From CAYPHA01 sp964410215 (GTDB lineage: Bacteria > Calditrichota > Calditrichia > Calditrichales > CAYPHA01): DNA of 13,959 nt. A program made the position numbers and the translations under genes. Numbering within the stretch: the stretch's first letter is position 1; each line of letters starts with the position of its first letter. Positions 1-7,037 of the stretch are shown here, piece by piece. The stretch lies in the NCBI GenBank assembly GCA_964410215.1, contig CAYPHA010000097.1:1-13959 (forward strand). Reading direction: 5' to 3'. Below the pieces are notes generated by a model. It saw only the letters and a list, made by a program, of their open reading frames with translations, was not told where the DNA came from and did not search any database.

Positions 1-1
1 G

Positions 2-364
2 GAGCGCAAGGGCGAGAAAGAGACGGTCGTCACCGGTGGCGACCACGCCCGCGGAATCGTCGAGTTCCACGGCAAGCGGTACGGGCTGGTGGTCATCCCC
101 CGCTACCCGGAGGTCAGTATGGATCTGATGCTGGCCGGGGTGTTTCTGCATGACCTGGGCAAGATCGCCGAACTCGATTACCAGGTCAGTTTCAGCTACA
201 GCAACGCGGGCCAGTTGCTGGGGCATCTGGTGCAGGCCACCCTGTGGATCGAGGAAAAAGCCAAAGCCGTCGAGGCGGAAACCGGCCAACCTTTTCCGGC
301 CCCGATCAAGGAGGCCGGATTCGCCTTTGAAATCGTCGGTCGGCAGGATCGGTGTATGCGGTGA
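2..364 (+). CDS. HD-domain 3'-5' exoribonuclease (YhaM-like), internal fragment
   Basis: The frame is open from base 2, so the true start lies left of the window. The segment LAGVFLHDLGKIAEL carries the His-Asp pair of an HD metal-dependent phosphohydrolase. The following FSYSNAGQLLGHLVQA is the helix with the next metal-ligand His and is typical of the YhaM/CBF1 family of 3'-5' exoribonucleases, which trim RNA or single-stranded DNA in the cytoplasm. Homology holds to about PFPAPIKEA (codon ending ~316) and then stops. The family normally continues with a second HH pair and a distal Asp, which are missing; the last ~16 codons read antisense through a sulfatase gene. The product is therefore truncated or chimeric and would lack catalytic ligands. 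The segment is clearly more GC-rich than the rest of the window. Family assignment is good; functionality is unlikely. Confidence 0.7.
   Translation, partial: ERKGEKETVVTGGDHARGIVEFHGKRYGLVVIPRYPEVSMDLMLAGVFLHDLGKIAELDYQVSFSYSNAGQLLGHLVQATLWIEEKAKAVEAETGQPFPAPIKEAGFAFEIVGRQDRCMR
311..316. other. Junction between two unrelated genes (6-bp shared GAGGCC)
   Basis: Plus-strand YhaM-like homology runs up to about 316 and minus-strand sulfatase homology runs down to about 311. Both genes lose their 3' portion at the same point and share GAGGCC there. Either a microhomology-mediated rearrangement or an assembly chimera would look like this, and the composition shift at the same place agrees with either. 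Confidence 0.6.
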
Positions 365-1156
365 GTTCAGCGGGAAGTAAAGAAAAAAGGGATTGTCGCC
401 ATCCTGCGCAGCATGATTATCAATAAACTGCACCGCTTTTTCAGTACAGACTGGAAGCACTTCTTCGTGTTTGAAACCGGGTGCGATCGGTCCGCCGCGA
501 TAAAATTCATAGCCGCTGGTTGCCTCGATCGTTTCGGTGGGCGGTTCGACCACCATATCGTTTTCGACATACACATAGGGCAGCATATCCAGCGAAGCCG
601 GAATCCCGAAAAAATAATCGAATCCCAGGTCGGTCGGTCCGTTTTGAATGGGCTTCGAATAATCAACCTGCTCGCCGGTCACATTCCAGTCATCTGAAAA
701 GGAGGAATCGTCATGGGTTTGCCAGTTCCAGCCCAGGTGCCATTTGCCGACACAGGCCGTCGCATAGCCTTTCTGTTTCAGAAGGGAAGCAACGGTCATC
801 CGTTCCGGTTCAATGAGCGCTTTGGAATAGCCCCAGAGGACACCCGATTTCAGCCGGGTCCGCCAGGCATACCGTCCGGTGAGGATACCGTATCGTGTCG
901 GTGTACAAACGGCCGAACCGGAATGGGCGTCCGTGAATACCATGCCGTTTCGGGCCAGTTGATCACTGTGGGGCGTTGGAATTTTGGAATCAGCATTCAG
1001 AGCGTGAATATCGCCATAGCCGAGATCATCGGCCAGAATGTAGACGATATTGGGATTCTTTTTTCCAAGGGTACAGTTTGATAAAAGGTTCGAAGCGGTC
1101 AGCATTCCGCCCGCAAAGAGGCCGGCGGATTTCATAAAATGGCGTCTGGTGATCAT
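311..1156 (-). CDS. Tat-exported sulfatase (type I, formylglycine-dependent), C-terminally truncated
   Basis: Translation from the ATG at 1156 begins MITRRHFMKSAGLFAGG, a twin-arginine signal (T-R-R-x-F-x-K) followed by a hydrophobic stretch, so the product is exported folded. NIVYILADDLGYGD (residues ~36-49) supplies the paired metal-binding Asp residues. C84-T-P-T-R88 is the Cys-type sulfatase signature in which the Cys is converted to formylglycine. GKWHLG (~137-142) and NSPHTP (~264-269) are further conserved active-site blocks. Such enzymes hydrolyse sulfate esters, commonly on polysaccharides or glycans. Homology ends near residue 282 (FKGESGL), while family members are usually about 450-550 residues; beyond 311 the frame stays open to the window edge but reads antisense to another gene. 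An AGGA lies a few bases upstream of the ATG. It sits 138 bp downstream of the peroxiredoxin on the same strand. The substrate cannot be told. Confidence 0.8.
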
Positions 1157-1294
1157 GATAGATTCCTATGTTTGCAGGGTGATTATAAAATATGTAAAAA
1201 ATGATGTTAACCCGCAAGAAGCAAAGTAAATAATTCTGCGAATAGCGTTGAGAAGAGCCATTTGAAACATACCCGGATGTGGTGTTCAGGTATT

Positions 1295-2008
1295 TTAATG
1301 GTCTTTGGCTGGGTCCCATACTTTCCAGACATTACCAACCAGGTCCGGACCCGGTTTCAGGGTTTTCTTACCCGGTTCCCAACCGGCGGGGCATGCTTCG
1401 GCGCCTTTGGTGGCACGTACATGCTGGTATGCCTGTATCTGTCGTATCGTTTCCTTAAACTGACGGCCAACGGGCGGTGTCATCACTTCCATTGCCTGGA
1501 TGATGCCGTCCGGATCGATGATGAAACGTCCGCGTAATTCAACACCGGCGGCTTCATCATACACGCCGTATACTTTACCGACATTGCCCGGTCCGTCTGA
1601 TGCCATATGAAACGGGATGTCTTTTTTTACCATTTTTGATAATTCCTGGTCATTCCACACTTTGTGAACGAACTGACTGTCTACACTTACGGAAATAACT
1701 TCAACACCCAGATCCTGGAGGGTGTCATAATTTGCAGCGACCGCTGACACTTCCGTAGCTCAGACAAAGGTGAAATCACCCGGGTAAAAGCATACCATAA
1801 CCCACTTTCCCATGAAATCCGACAATTTTACTGTCGTGAATTCTCCGCGGTAGTAGGCAGGTGCTTCAAAATCGGGGGCTTTTGCTCCGACTTTTGCAGT
1901 AACCATTGTAGCCTCCTTTTGCACAATTTCCTCATTTTCCTCCTGGACGGCAGTCTCCCCAACGACAGCTCCCGTGGGACGTGCGCATCCAGCTTCTTTT
2001 TCAGCCAT
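1295..2008 (-). CDS. prxU: Selenocysteine-containing 2-Cys peroxiredoxin (in-frame TGA = Sec)
   Basis: Two ORF pieces (2008-1760 and 1750-1295) lie in the same frame, separated by one TGA at 1762-1760 and no other disruption. The TGA falls exactly at the peroxidatic Cys of the AhpC/Prx1 family: FYPGDFTFV-U-ATE, where the usual motif is FVCPTE. The catalytic Thr (T80, three residues before U83), the RGRFIIDP block with the conserved Arg, and the resolving Cys (EACPAGW, residue 206) are all present. With Sec read through the protein is 237 residues from the 2008 ATG or 203 from the ATG at 1906; ~190-205 is the usual length. Peroxiredoxins reduce H2O2 and organic peroxides in the cytoplasm using thioredoxin-like donors; a Sec form (PrxU) is known from Eubacterium acidaminophilum. 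A SECIS-like hairpin follows the TGA. Both starts have a good Shine-Dalgarno. No sel genes are visible here. A pseudogene with a single nonsense mutation is the alternative, but the position and hairpin argue strongly against it. Confidence 0.9.
1722..1750 (-). promoter_or_regulatory. Bacterial SECIS element in the peroxiredoxin mRNA
   Basis: On the minus strand, 17 nt after the TGA, the RNA can fold as GUGUC (1750-1746), then AGC, apical loop GGUC (1742-1739), GCU, a 3'-side bulge, and GACAC (1726-1722). A GGUC loop closed by a three-base-pair stem at nearly the same distance from UGA is what E. coli fdhF has (GCA-GGUC-UGC, 18 nt after UGA), where it binds SelB. The element lies inside the coding sequence, as bacterial SECIS elements must. 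The base pairs are seen directly; the SelB-binding role is inferred. Confidence 0.8.
1904..1916 (-). promoter_or_regulatory. Strong internal Shine-Dalgarno and ATG within the peroxiredoxin gene
   Basis: On the minus strand AAGGAGG is followed five bases later by ATG (1906-1904). The upstream ATG at 2008 also has a good Shine-Dalgarno (AAAGGAGT). The internal start would give a 203-residue protein with Sec49, matching the usual peroxiredoxin length. The external start adds 34 residues that include one Cys (GCARPTG). Which start is used, or whether both are, cannot be decided from the sequence alone. Confidence 0.6.
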
Positions 2009-2437
2009 AAAACACTCCTTTCTGCCAATACATCTTCACCACATCCGGATTGTTAAAAAGGATTGACAGGTCAAATATACCACAAAGATACGAAGGACAC
2101 AAAGAATAATTAATATTAAATAAAAAATATTATTTGTAAAATATATGAAATATCATTACCTGCCAATACTCTTAAAATGTTTTGTTTAATGATAGCGATA
2201 ACCTGCCAAAAACGATTGCAAATACTAGACTTAACCAAATCACCGCCCGCGTTTTTGGACAGGTTGGTTGCCTGGTTAGCCACTGCCTTTACCTGATTTA
2301 TTGCCTTTGAACATTAATCTGCCCATAGTTTTTTCTTTCCGGTCATGTGTAATATGTGCCGACTAGTGTTCTATCCTTCTCATAAAATGTTAATCGTGTT
2401 GTGCAGCGATGAACTGTTAAATTTGTAAAAACCATAA
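2009..2437. other. AT-rich intergenic region upstream of the peroxiredoxin
   Basis: No gene of convincing length is seen on either strand. It should hold the peroxiredoxin promoter at its left side and the 3' region of the DUF3800-like gene at its right. A perfect inverted repeat TTGAC-AG-GTCAA lies at 2063-2074, and CACAAAGA is directly repeated at 2081-2088 and 2098-2105. No T-tract hairpin was found after the DUF3800-like stop. Confidence 0.4.
2063..2074. repeat. Small inverted repeat TTGAC-2-GTCAA upstream of the peroxiredoxin
   Basis: Two perfect 5-bp half sites are separated by 2 bp, 55-66 bases upstream of the peroxiredoxin ATG. The position would suit an operator for a peroxide- or redox-sensing dimer, but a 5-bp palindrome is expected by chance fairly often, so the regulatory role is only a suggestion. 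Confidence 0.25.
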
Positions 2438-3370
2438 TCAGAATAAATCTAATGATTGCTGACCTGATTTTTGTTCGATATAATATAACGGCCTTTTAGA
2501 ATAAAATTGATTTTTCATTCGCTCGATTTCACCGATTGCAGATTTTATTTTTGGGAAAAATCTTATCATAATTCTATTACTATGTTGATGCCGGCTATTT
2601 CTGTTATTGGGGTTTTCAATCATTCGAGTGAATAACGGCAGATATAAATCAATCAATTCTTCCCGGTAAAAAGACTTCTTACTTTTTTCAACACCGTGAA
2701 GAATGCTTGTACTGACACCTAAAATTGTATCGCATAATTGAATTAAATTGGCACCTTCATTTTCCTTATGGTCTTTTGATAGAAATGTAATTTCATCGCA
2801 TTTGAATATAATGTTTTGATCAGAACTCAGTTTGTAAATCAAGTGCCAGGGAAAATAGGTATGATGCTGTTGTTGGCCTGCTTCGTGATAGATATTCTCT
2901 ACAACGACCTTTTTATTGCCATAAAAGCATTTCAAAGCATATAAAATTGCACTTCTGAAAAAGCGGTTATACTTGTTATTGAATTCATTTTTAGAACCAA
3001 ACTCATCACGCACAAGCAAAGAATCGTTTAGGCCAAGAATATATGAGTAGAAAGTATCTGCACTTTTTGCCGGATTAAGAATAAATTCAAACCAGCGTTT
3101 ACAAATATTTTTAGTATCTGCGGTTCTAATTTCACACCAGTGAACTATTTTATTGTTCATGTCAAAATATTTTGAATCTTTATAAAAGTTGCCCCTGAAG
3201 CGTGCATTAATAATATCCTGTAATAAACTGTTTTCAATATTCTCAACAACAAGACCAATATAATTCCATGAATGATTGGTATAGGGGCATTTTTTATCAA
3301 CGACTTCATCAGCATAAATATTTACGTGAATTGTAGATTCAATTTTTTCTTGGCCAAATAAATCCTTCAA
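2438..3370 (-). CDS. DUF3800-like protein
   Basis: The 310-residue protein has the layout of DUF3800 proteins, which are thought to have an RNase H-like fold. An early acidic beta strand, VNIYADEVVDK (~16-26), corresponds to the family's Y-x-D-E-S-G. A mid-protein strand, KVVVENIYHEAG, comes next. A C-terminal block SKDHKENEGANLIQLCDTILG matches the S/K...QLaD pattern holding the last acidic residue. The rest is hydrophilic and charged with no signal peptide or membrane segment, so it is cytosolic. DUF3800 genes are common in variable and mobile regions; their biochemical role is not established. The start is a TTG, because an in-frame TAG lies five codons upstream, and no well-spaced Shine-Dalgarno is seen. 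The ISL3 element ends only 38 bp upstream of this start, so its native promoter may be displaced. It is AT-rich like its surroundings. Assignment comes from motif layout only. Confidence 0.5.
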   Translation of the reverse strand: MKDLFGQEKIESTIHVNIYADEVVDKKCPYTNHSWNYIGLVVENIENSLLQDIINARFRGNFYKDSKYFDMNNKIVHWCEIRTADTKNICKRWFEFILNPAKSADTFYSYILGLNDSLLVRDEFGSKNEFNNKYNRFFRSAILYALKCFYGNKKVVVENIYHEAGQQQHHTYFPWHLIYKLSSDQNIIFKCDEITFLSKDHKENEGANLIQLCDTILGVSTSILHGVEKSKKSFYREELIDLYLPLFTRMIENPNNRNSRHQHSNRIMIRFFPKIKSAIGEIERMKNQFYSKRPLYYIEQKSGQQSLDLF

Positions 3371-3408
3371 ATCCGGTGTTTTCTATTCCTTTCTGCCCTT
3401 ATTCTTCT

Positions 3409-3432
3409 GGTTCTTCCGGAATTTGAGTACAT
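3409..3432 (+). repeat. Left terminal inverted repeat of the ISL3 element
   Basis: Outer 11 bases GGTTCTTCCGG, a 4-base variable core (AATT), then TGAGTACAT. It pairs with the right end at 4494-4517, with the only differences inside the core. Confidence 0.85.
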
Positions 3433-3502
3433 AGGTTGAAAAAAATATAAGGACATGATAGCTTAGTAATTTATTTAGCCGAATAAATTAAGGAAAGCCA
3501 CC

Positions 3503-4494
3503 ATGTCCATACGTTTAATTTACCACGCCTTTGGCATAAAAACAAAATATGAATATATCAAACATGATTTTAAGAATGGATCCGTCTACTTTACTATTGA
3601 GCGGCCTTTCCATGACTGTCAGTGCCGGCATTGCGGCAGCCGCAGTGTCCGAAGCCGCGGTAAAAAAGTGCGTTTATTTAAAAGCGTTCCGATTGGCTCT
3701 AAAGCGACCTTTATTGTATTACGTTTCAGACGCTTGGAATGTCTTACCTGTCAGAAGATACTCCAGGAGGACATTCTCTTCTCGATTCGTCAAAAAAGCT
3801 ACACCAAAGCCTTCCAAAGATACGTGTTGGAGCTATCCAAAGAAATGAGTATCAAAGCCATTGCCCAGCATCTGGGCACAAGTTGGGACTTGATAAAAGG
3901 GATCCAGAAAGATCATTTGCAAAAGAAGTATGCGCGCCTTAAGGCCAAACACATCAGGTATTTAGCCATCGATGAAGTGTCCAGTCATCATGGTCACCGC
4001 TACTTAACGATTGTCATGGATTTGGAAAGCGGCGCTGTCATTTATGTGGGTCAGGGCCGAAAAAGTGACAGTCTGGACAAGCTTTGGCCGAAATTAGGCC
4101 GCTATAAAAAGCAGATAAAAATGAAAAACAGCGCTTGGAAGAAGCTCTTCGTTTGAATAAACCGTTAGCGACAGCTTATTACCTGAAAGAAGAACTGCGT
4201 TTACTATGGGAACAAAAGACAGCGGATGAAGCCAAGAAATTCCTGGGAACATGGTGTAGGCGTGCTTACGCCTCCGGTGTTGCCATGCTGAAAAAAATGG
4301 CGGATACCTTACTGAAGCATCGCAGTGGTATCTTTAATTATTTTCTCCATAGAATTTCAACAGGACCATTAGAAGGCACGAATAATAAAATAAAGGTTCT
4401 GAAAAGAAAAATGTATGGCTTCAGAGATTTTGACTTTTTCATACTGAAGATATGTGATTTACATAATCACAATTTTGAACTGAAGGGCACATGA
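3503..4494 (+). pseudogene. ISL3-family transposase, internal deletion plus frameshift
   Basis: The first part (3503-4156) starts at an ATG preceded by AAGGAAAG. It carries the ISL3 zinc finger (C39, C41, C44, C80, C83), a helix-turn-helix region, and the first catalytic Asp in YLAIDEVS (D157). The C-terminal part, in another frame (to 4494), carries the catalytic Glu in GPLEGTNNKIKVLK. The central block with the second Asp, normally a K-x-V-x-M-D-M region followed by about 80 residues, is missing. The frames meet at GATAAAA (4114-4120), which reads as Q-I-K in the first frame and D-K-N in the second, where DKNEKQRLEEALRLNKP continues the family pattern. Deletion between two short GATAAAA copies would explain both the loss and the frameshift. 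The transposase should be inactive. Confidence 0.85.
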
Positions 4495-4517
4495 TGTACT
4501 CAATAACCGGAAGAACC
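4494..4517 (-). repeat. Right terminal inverted repeat of the ISL3 element
   Basis: Read on the minus strand it begins GGTTCTTCCGG, then core TTAT, then TGAGTACAT, mirroring the left end. It overlaps the last codon of the transposase remnant. Confidence 0.85.
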
Positions 4518-4914
4518 ATAAAAAAATCATTCAAATAATGGTTAAACTTATAAATGTTTTTTATCATTTTCTATCTCCCATACAATATAATAAATTAAAA
4601 ACTTTAAACATCCATTTACTATTAATCCTTCTAAGTATTCTTGAAATGCTTGAACTCTATTTCTATGGATTCATTTTATTCCCTCCTAAAATTTTATATA
4701 TAAATTTGTGTTGATGCAAAAAAGCTCTTTATTAAATCTAACCTAAATTTCTAAAGTCCGTAATTTTGTCCAAAAAGACAGTGCTGGCATATGTACACAC
4801 ATACACATAAATTCAGCAAGCTTTCACTTTCTTCTGTATTTTTCGCTAAACCGTAAAGATTGTCAAACAGATCACGCTGTTATCTTTTCGAACTGATATT
4901 TTAAACGTACTTTT
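4518..4914. other. AT-rich intergenic spacer between two transposase genes
   Basis: No gene, RNA or clear terminator is seen. It should contain the downstream end of the IS1380 element, but without the opposite end the terminal repeat cannot be identified. A 42-codon minus-strand ORF with a good Shine-Dalgarno starts at 4567 but reads straight into the ISL3 element and has no recognisable features. Confidence 0.35.
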
Positions 4915-6249
4915 CTAATCTGTTGTATAAACAGTTGTGTCTTTTTCGAATATTTTTATCAGAACAGGCGACGCAAATTCAATTGCGTCGATCTTATCGT
5001 CAATTCCAGACCACCAACTTCTATAATAATATGAACTGTACATCTTTAAATGACGAACTCTTCCAGAACTTGTGAATTTACCGGCCAGCTGAATAAACCA
5101 TAAGCGAAAACTCAAAGGTTCCTGATGCCAGGCCTTCTTATCTGTTAGAGCGCGCATCCAAATGCTTATATTATAGGCCAAGACACTCAAAAGGAATAAT
5201 GCTTCGTTAGCCCAAAAGCCATTCGTTAATATAGTGGCCGCATATAACTGGTTTTTTAACGACTCAATCCCGTTCTCGCTTTCACCGCGGTCACCGTAAA
5301 GACGATGCAAATACAGGGGACTTTCTTCTATATTCGTGACATAACAGAAATAGGCATAATCGCGAACCAGAAATAAGGATTCCGTTTCAAGCATACCCCT
5401 ATATTTTCGTACAGCAACAAAGCGCCGTTTTCTATCCCAGTTCTTTGCCTGATAATAAAATTCAGTCATTTCCCAATCCGGCATCCCCGGAATCTTGTCC
5501 CAATCCTGCTTTCGGAGCAAATCATCTAAGTTGCGCATTTTTACTTTAATAAGATAGCGGACATTACGATATGATTCGATAACCGATATCAATTTACCAT
5601 CAAAGTATCCTCTGCCTGCACGAACCAAAAGAGAGCTAATTCCATTAGGGATCATTGATAAGGCTTGTTTGAGAAACCCATCCGCATTATTGGCCGAGTG
5701 GGTGTCGCCGGGACGCAGCCAGGCTAAAAGGCATTCCTTTGTACTGTTTAAAAAGGCAAATTGCGGATGATAGCTGTGCTTGCCTTTGCTCTTGCTGTTA
5801 AAACCTTTGCGGGCGCCTTGCTGTTTTCCATATACCGTCTTTACTGATGAATCGAGATCAATGATATCCTCTGCTGTGCCAAGCTTTTTGTACACTTTGT
5901 TGGACAAGTGTGCTGATATATCGCTTAACTCTGTGTTTTGTTTCATCCCAAATTTTTTGATATGATAGCGAAGCGTATCAATATTCAGTTTGTCTTCCAG
6001 CGCTAACAAATAACCCACCAAAGGGTCCAGTGTAAAATTTTCTATCTTAATAAGACGGTTCATTCCACTTAATGTACCTAAAATGACCGCATACGATATT
6101 TGGCTGAGTGAATAATGTTGATTGGCTTTCTCTACGATAGAAATTCTGTGCGCAAAAAGATTGTTTAGTCTCAATTTTTTCATAAATTTATACCGCGGAT
6201 AAATACCGGAATAGTTCGTTAGATTACCGCCGCTGAATGATGTTTTCAC
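4915..6249 (-). CDS. IS1380-family transposase, probably inactive
   Basis: The 444-residue protein has the order of IS1380-type DDE transposases. An N-terminal GGNLTNYSGIYPRYKFMKKL block comes first, then the first Asp region IIDLDSSVKTVYGKQQGA (D131/D133). The second block LLVRAGRGYFDGK (~207-219) and the third, YGDRGESENGIESLKNQ (catalytic Glu at E325), follow. The second block normally reads R-A-D-x-G-[FY]; here the Asp is Gly212, codon GGC at 5616-5614, one transition from GAC. Loss of a catalytic Asp should abolish transposition. The start is a GTG with no Shine-Dalgarno, and only 7 bp separate it from the ATG of the diverging methyltransferase. The expected non-coding IS end is therefore absent and the element is truncated on that side. 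No terminal repeat pair can be drawn. Confidence 0.85.
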   Translation of the reverse strand: MKTSFSGGNLTNYSGIYPRYKFMKKLRLNNLFAHRISIVEKANQHYSLSQISYAVILGTLSGMNRLIKIENFTLDPLVGYLLALEDKLNIDTLRYHIKKFGMKQNTELSDISAHLSNKVYKKLGTAEDIIDLDSSVKTVYGKQQGARKGFNSKSKGKHSYHPQFAFLNSTKECLLAWLRPGDTHSANNADGFLKQALSMIPNGISSLLVRAGRGYFDGKLISVIESYRNVRYLIKVKMRNLDDLLRKQDWDKIPGMPDWEMTEFYYQAKNWDRKRRFVAVRKYRGMLETESLFLVRDYAYFCYVTNIEESPLYLHRLYGDRGESENGIESLKNQLYAATILTNGFWANEALFLLSVLAYNISIWMRALTDKKAWHQEPLSFRLWFIQLAGKFTSSGRVRHLKMYSSYYYRSWWSGIDDKIDAIEFASPVLIKIFEKDTTVYTTD

Positions 6250-6256
6250 TGTACAG

Positions 6257-7003
6257 ATGCTGAAGTATCACCTCGACGAATCCGTTGATATATCATCACG
6301 CCGGGTTGAGTTCATCGAAAAATCAGTGGAATGGATCACCTCGCGGTTCAATGTTCAAAAGGGAACGCAGATCGCCGATTTCGGCTGCGGCCCCGGTTTG
6401 TATGCCATCAGGCTCGCTCGACGACAGGCCGCCGTTACGGGAATCGATTTCTGGTCGAATTCGATTGATTATGCCCGTAATGCGGCCAGGGCGGAAGCGC
6501 TTTCTATCGATTATATTTGTCAGAATTATCTGGAGTATGATAGCGACGGGCGTTTTGACCTCATAATGATGATCATGTGCGACTTCTGCGCACTCAGCCC
6601 GGTGCAAAGACGGCATATTATGGAAAAATTCCGTACTCTCCTGCGACCAAGGGGATCGATTCTGTTTGATGTTTACACATTAAACGCCTTCAACTCGCGG
6701 GACGAATCATCGATAGCCGAAGTAAGTCTGCTAAACGGCTTCTGGTCGCCGAACACGTATTATGGATTCATGAACACCTTCAAGTATGAAAATGAGAAAG
6801 TTATACTCGACAAATATTCGCTGTTCGAAGCAGATCAAAGCAAGACCGTCTATAACTGGTTCCAGTATTTCGATGTGGAAAACTTAAAAAACGAACTGGC
6901 GGATTGCGGTCTGAAAGTGGAAGACATTTACGCAGATGCAACAGGTAAGCCCTATGATCCGCAAGGGAATGAAATTGCCGTTGTAGCAAAGGCATCAGTA
7001 TGA
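6257..7003 (+). CDS. SAM-dependent class I methyltransferase, probably 5'-truncated
   Basis: QIADFGCGPGLYAIRLARR (~38-56) is Rossmann motif I for S-adenosylmethionine binding, with VTGIDFW as the motif II acidic strand. DLIMMIMCDFCAL is the motif IV region and LRPRGSILFDVY the post-motif strand. The opening MLKYHLDESVDISSRR matches an internal block of relatives, which usually have about 20-40 more residues before it. No Shine-Dalgarno precedes the ATG, which sits 7 bp from the start of the opposing IS1380 gene. The native start was probably removed by the IS or a deletion next to it. The core fold is intact to the C-terminus (IAVVAKASV). The substrate cannot be predicted. The stop codon overlaps a downstream ATG (ATGA at 7000-7003), which opens only a 17-codon ORF. 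Confidence 0.8.
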   Translation: MLKYHLDESVDISSRRVEFIEKSVEWITSRFNVQKGTQIADFGCGPGLYAIRLARRQAAVTGIDFWSNSIDYARNAARAEALSIDYICQNYLEYDSDGRFDLIMMIMCDFCALSPVQRRHIMEKFRTLLRPRGSILFDVYTLNAFNSRDESSIAEVSLLNGFWSPNTYYGFMNTFKYENEKVILDKYSLFEADQSKTVYNWFQYFDVENLKNELADCGLKVEDIYADATGKPYDPQGNEIAVVAKASV

Positions 7004-7037
7004 ATAAAAAAATGCGATCTCAACTGCAGGTAAATCA

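Larger units (their letters stand above)
3409..4517 (+). mobile_element. ISL3-family insertion sequence, internally deleted
   Basis: The element is bounded by 24-bp terminal inverted repeats (3409-3432 and 4494-4517) that match at 21 of 24 positions, both starting GGTTCTTCCGG at the outside. It encodes a disrupted ISL3-type transposase. At 1109 bp it is shorter than complete family members, which are usually around 1.3-1.5 kb or more. ISL3 elements normally make an 8-bp target duplication. The flanks here, ATTCTTCT and ATAAAAAA, do not match, so insertion was followed by rearrangement or decay at one side. The ends could still be mobilised in trans if a related active transposase exists elsewhere. 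Confidence 0.85.

Noticed and set aside
367..1081. Several overlapping 94-122-codon ORFs on the plus strand and one on the minus strand
   Set aside because: They are out-of-frame or antisense shadows of the sulfatase, whose own frame has no stop before the window edge.
1750..1762. Peroxiredoxin as a pseudogene split by a stop codon
   Set aside because: The stop is TGA exactly at the catalytic Cys position, the frame is otherwise intact and a SECIS-like hairpin follows; Sec readthrough explains all three.
2083..2090. Bacteroidota-type -7 promoter element (TATCTTTG on the minus strand) before the peroxiredoxin
   Set aside because: The octamer fits TAnnTTTG, but no TTG element is found about 20 bases upstream, and it is part of the CACAAAG-type repeat; not enough to call a promoter.
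3401..4525. 8-bp target duplication around the ISL3 element
   Set aside because: ATTCTTCT on the left and ATAAAAAA on the right do not match, nor do they after shifting the ends by one base.
4441..4567. 42-codon minus-strand ORF with a Shine-Dalgarno, starting at 4567 and entering the ISL3 element
   Set aside because: Its second half is IS sequence. Joining the flanks without the IS gives a stop after about 18 codons, so there is no sign of an interrupted gene.
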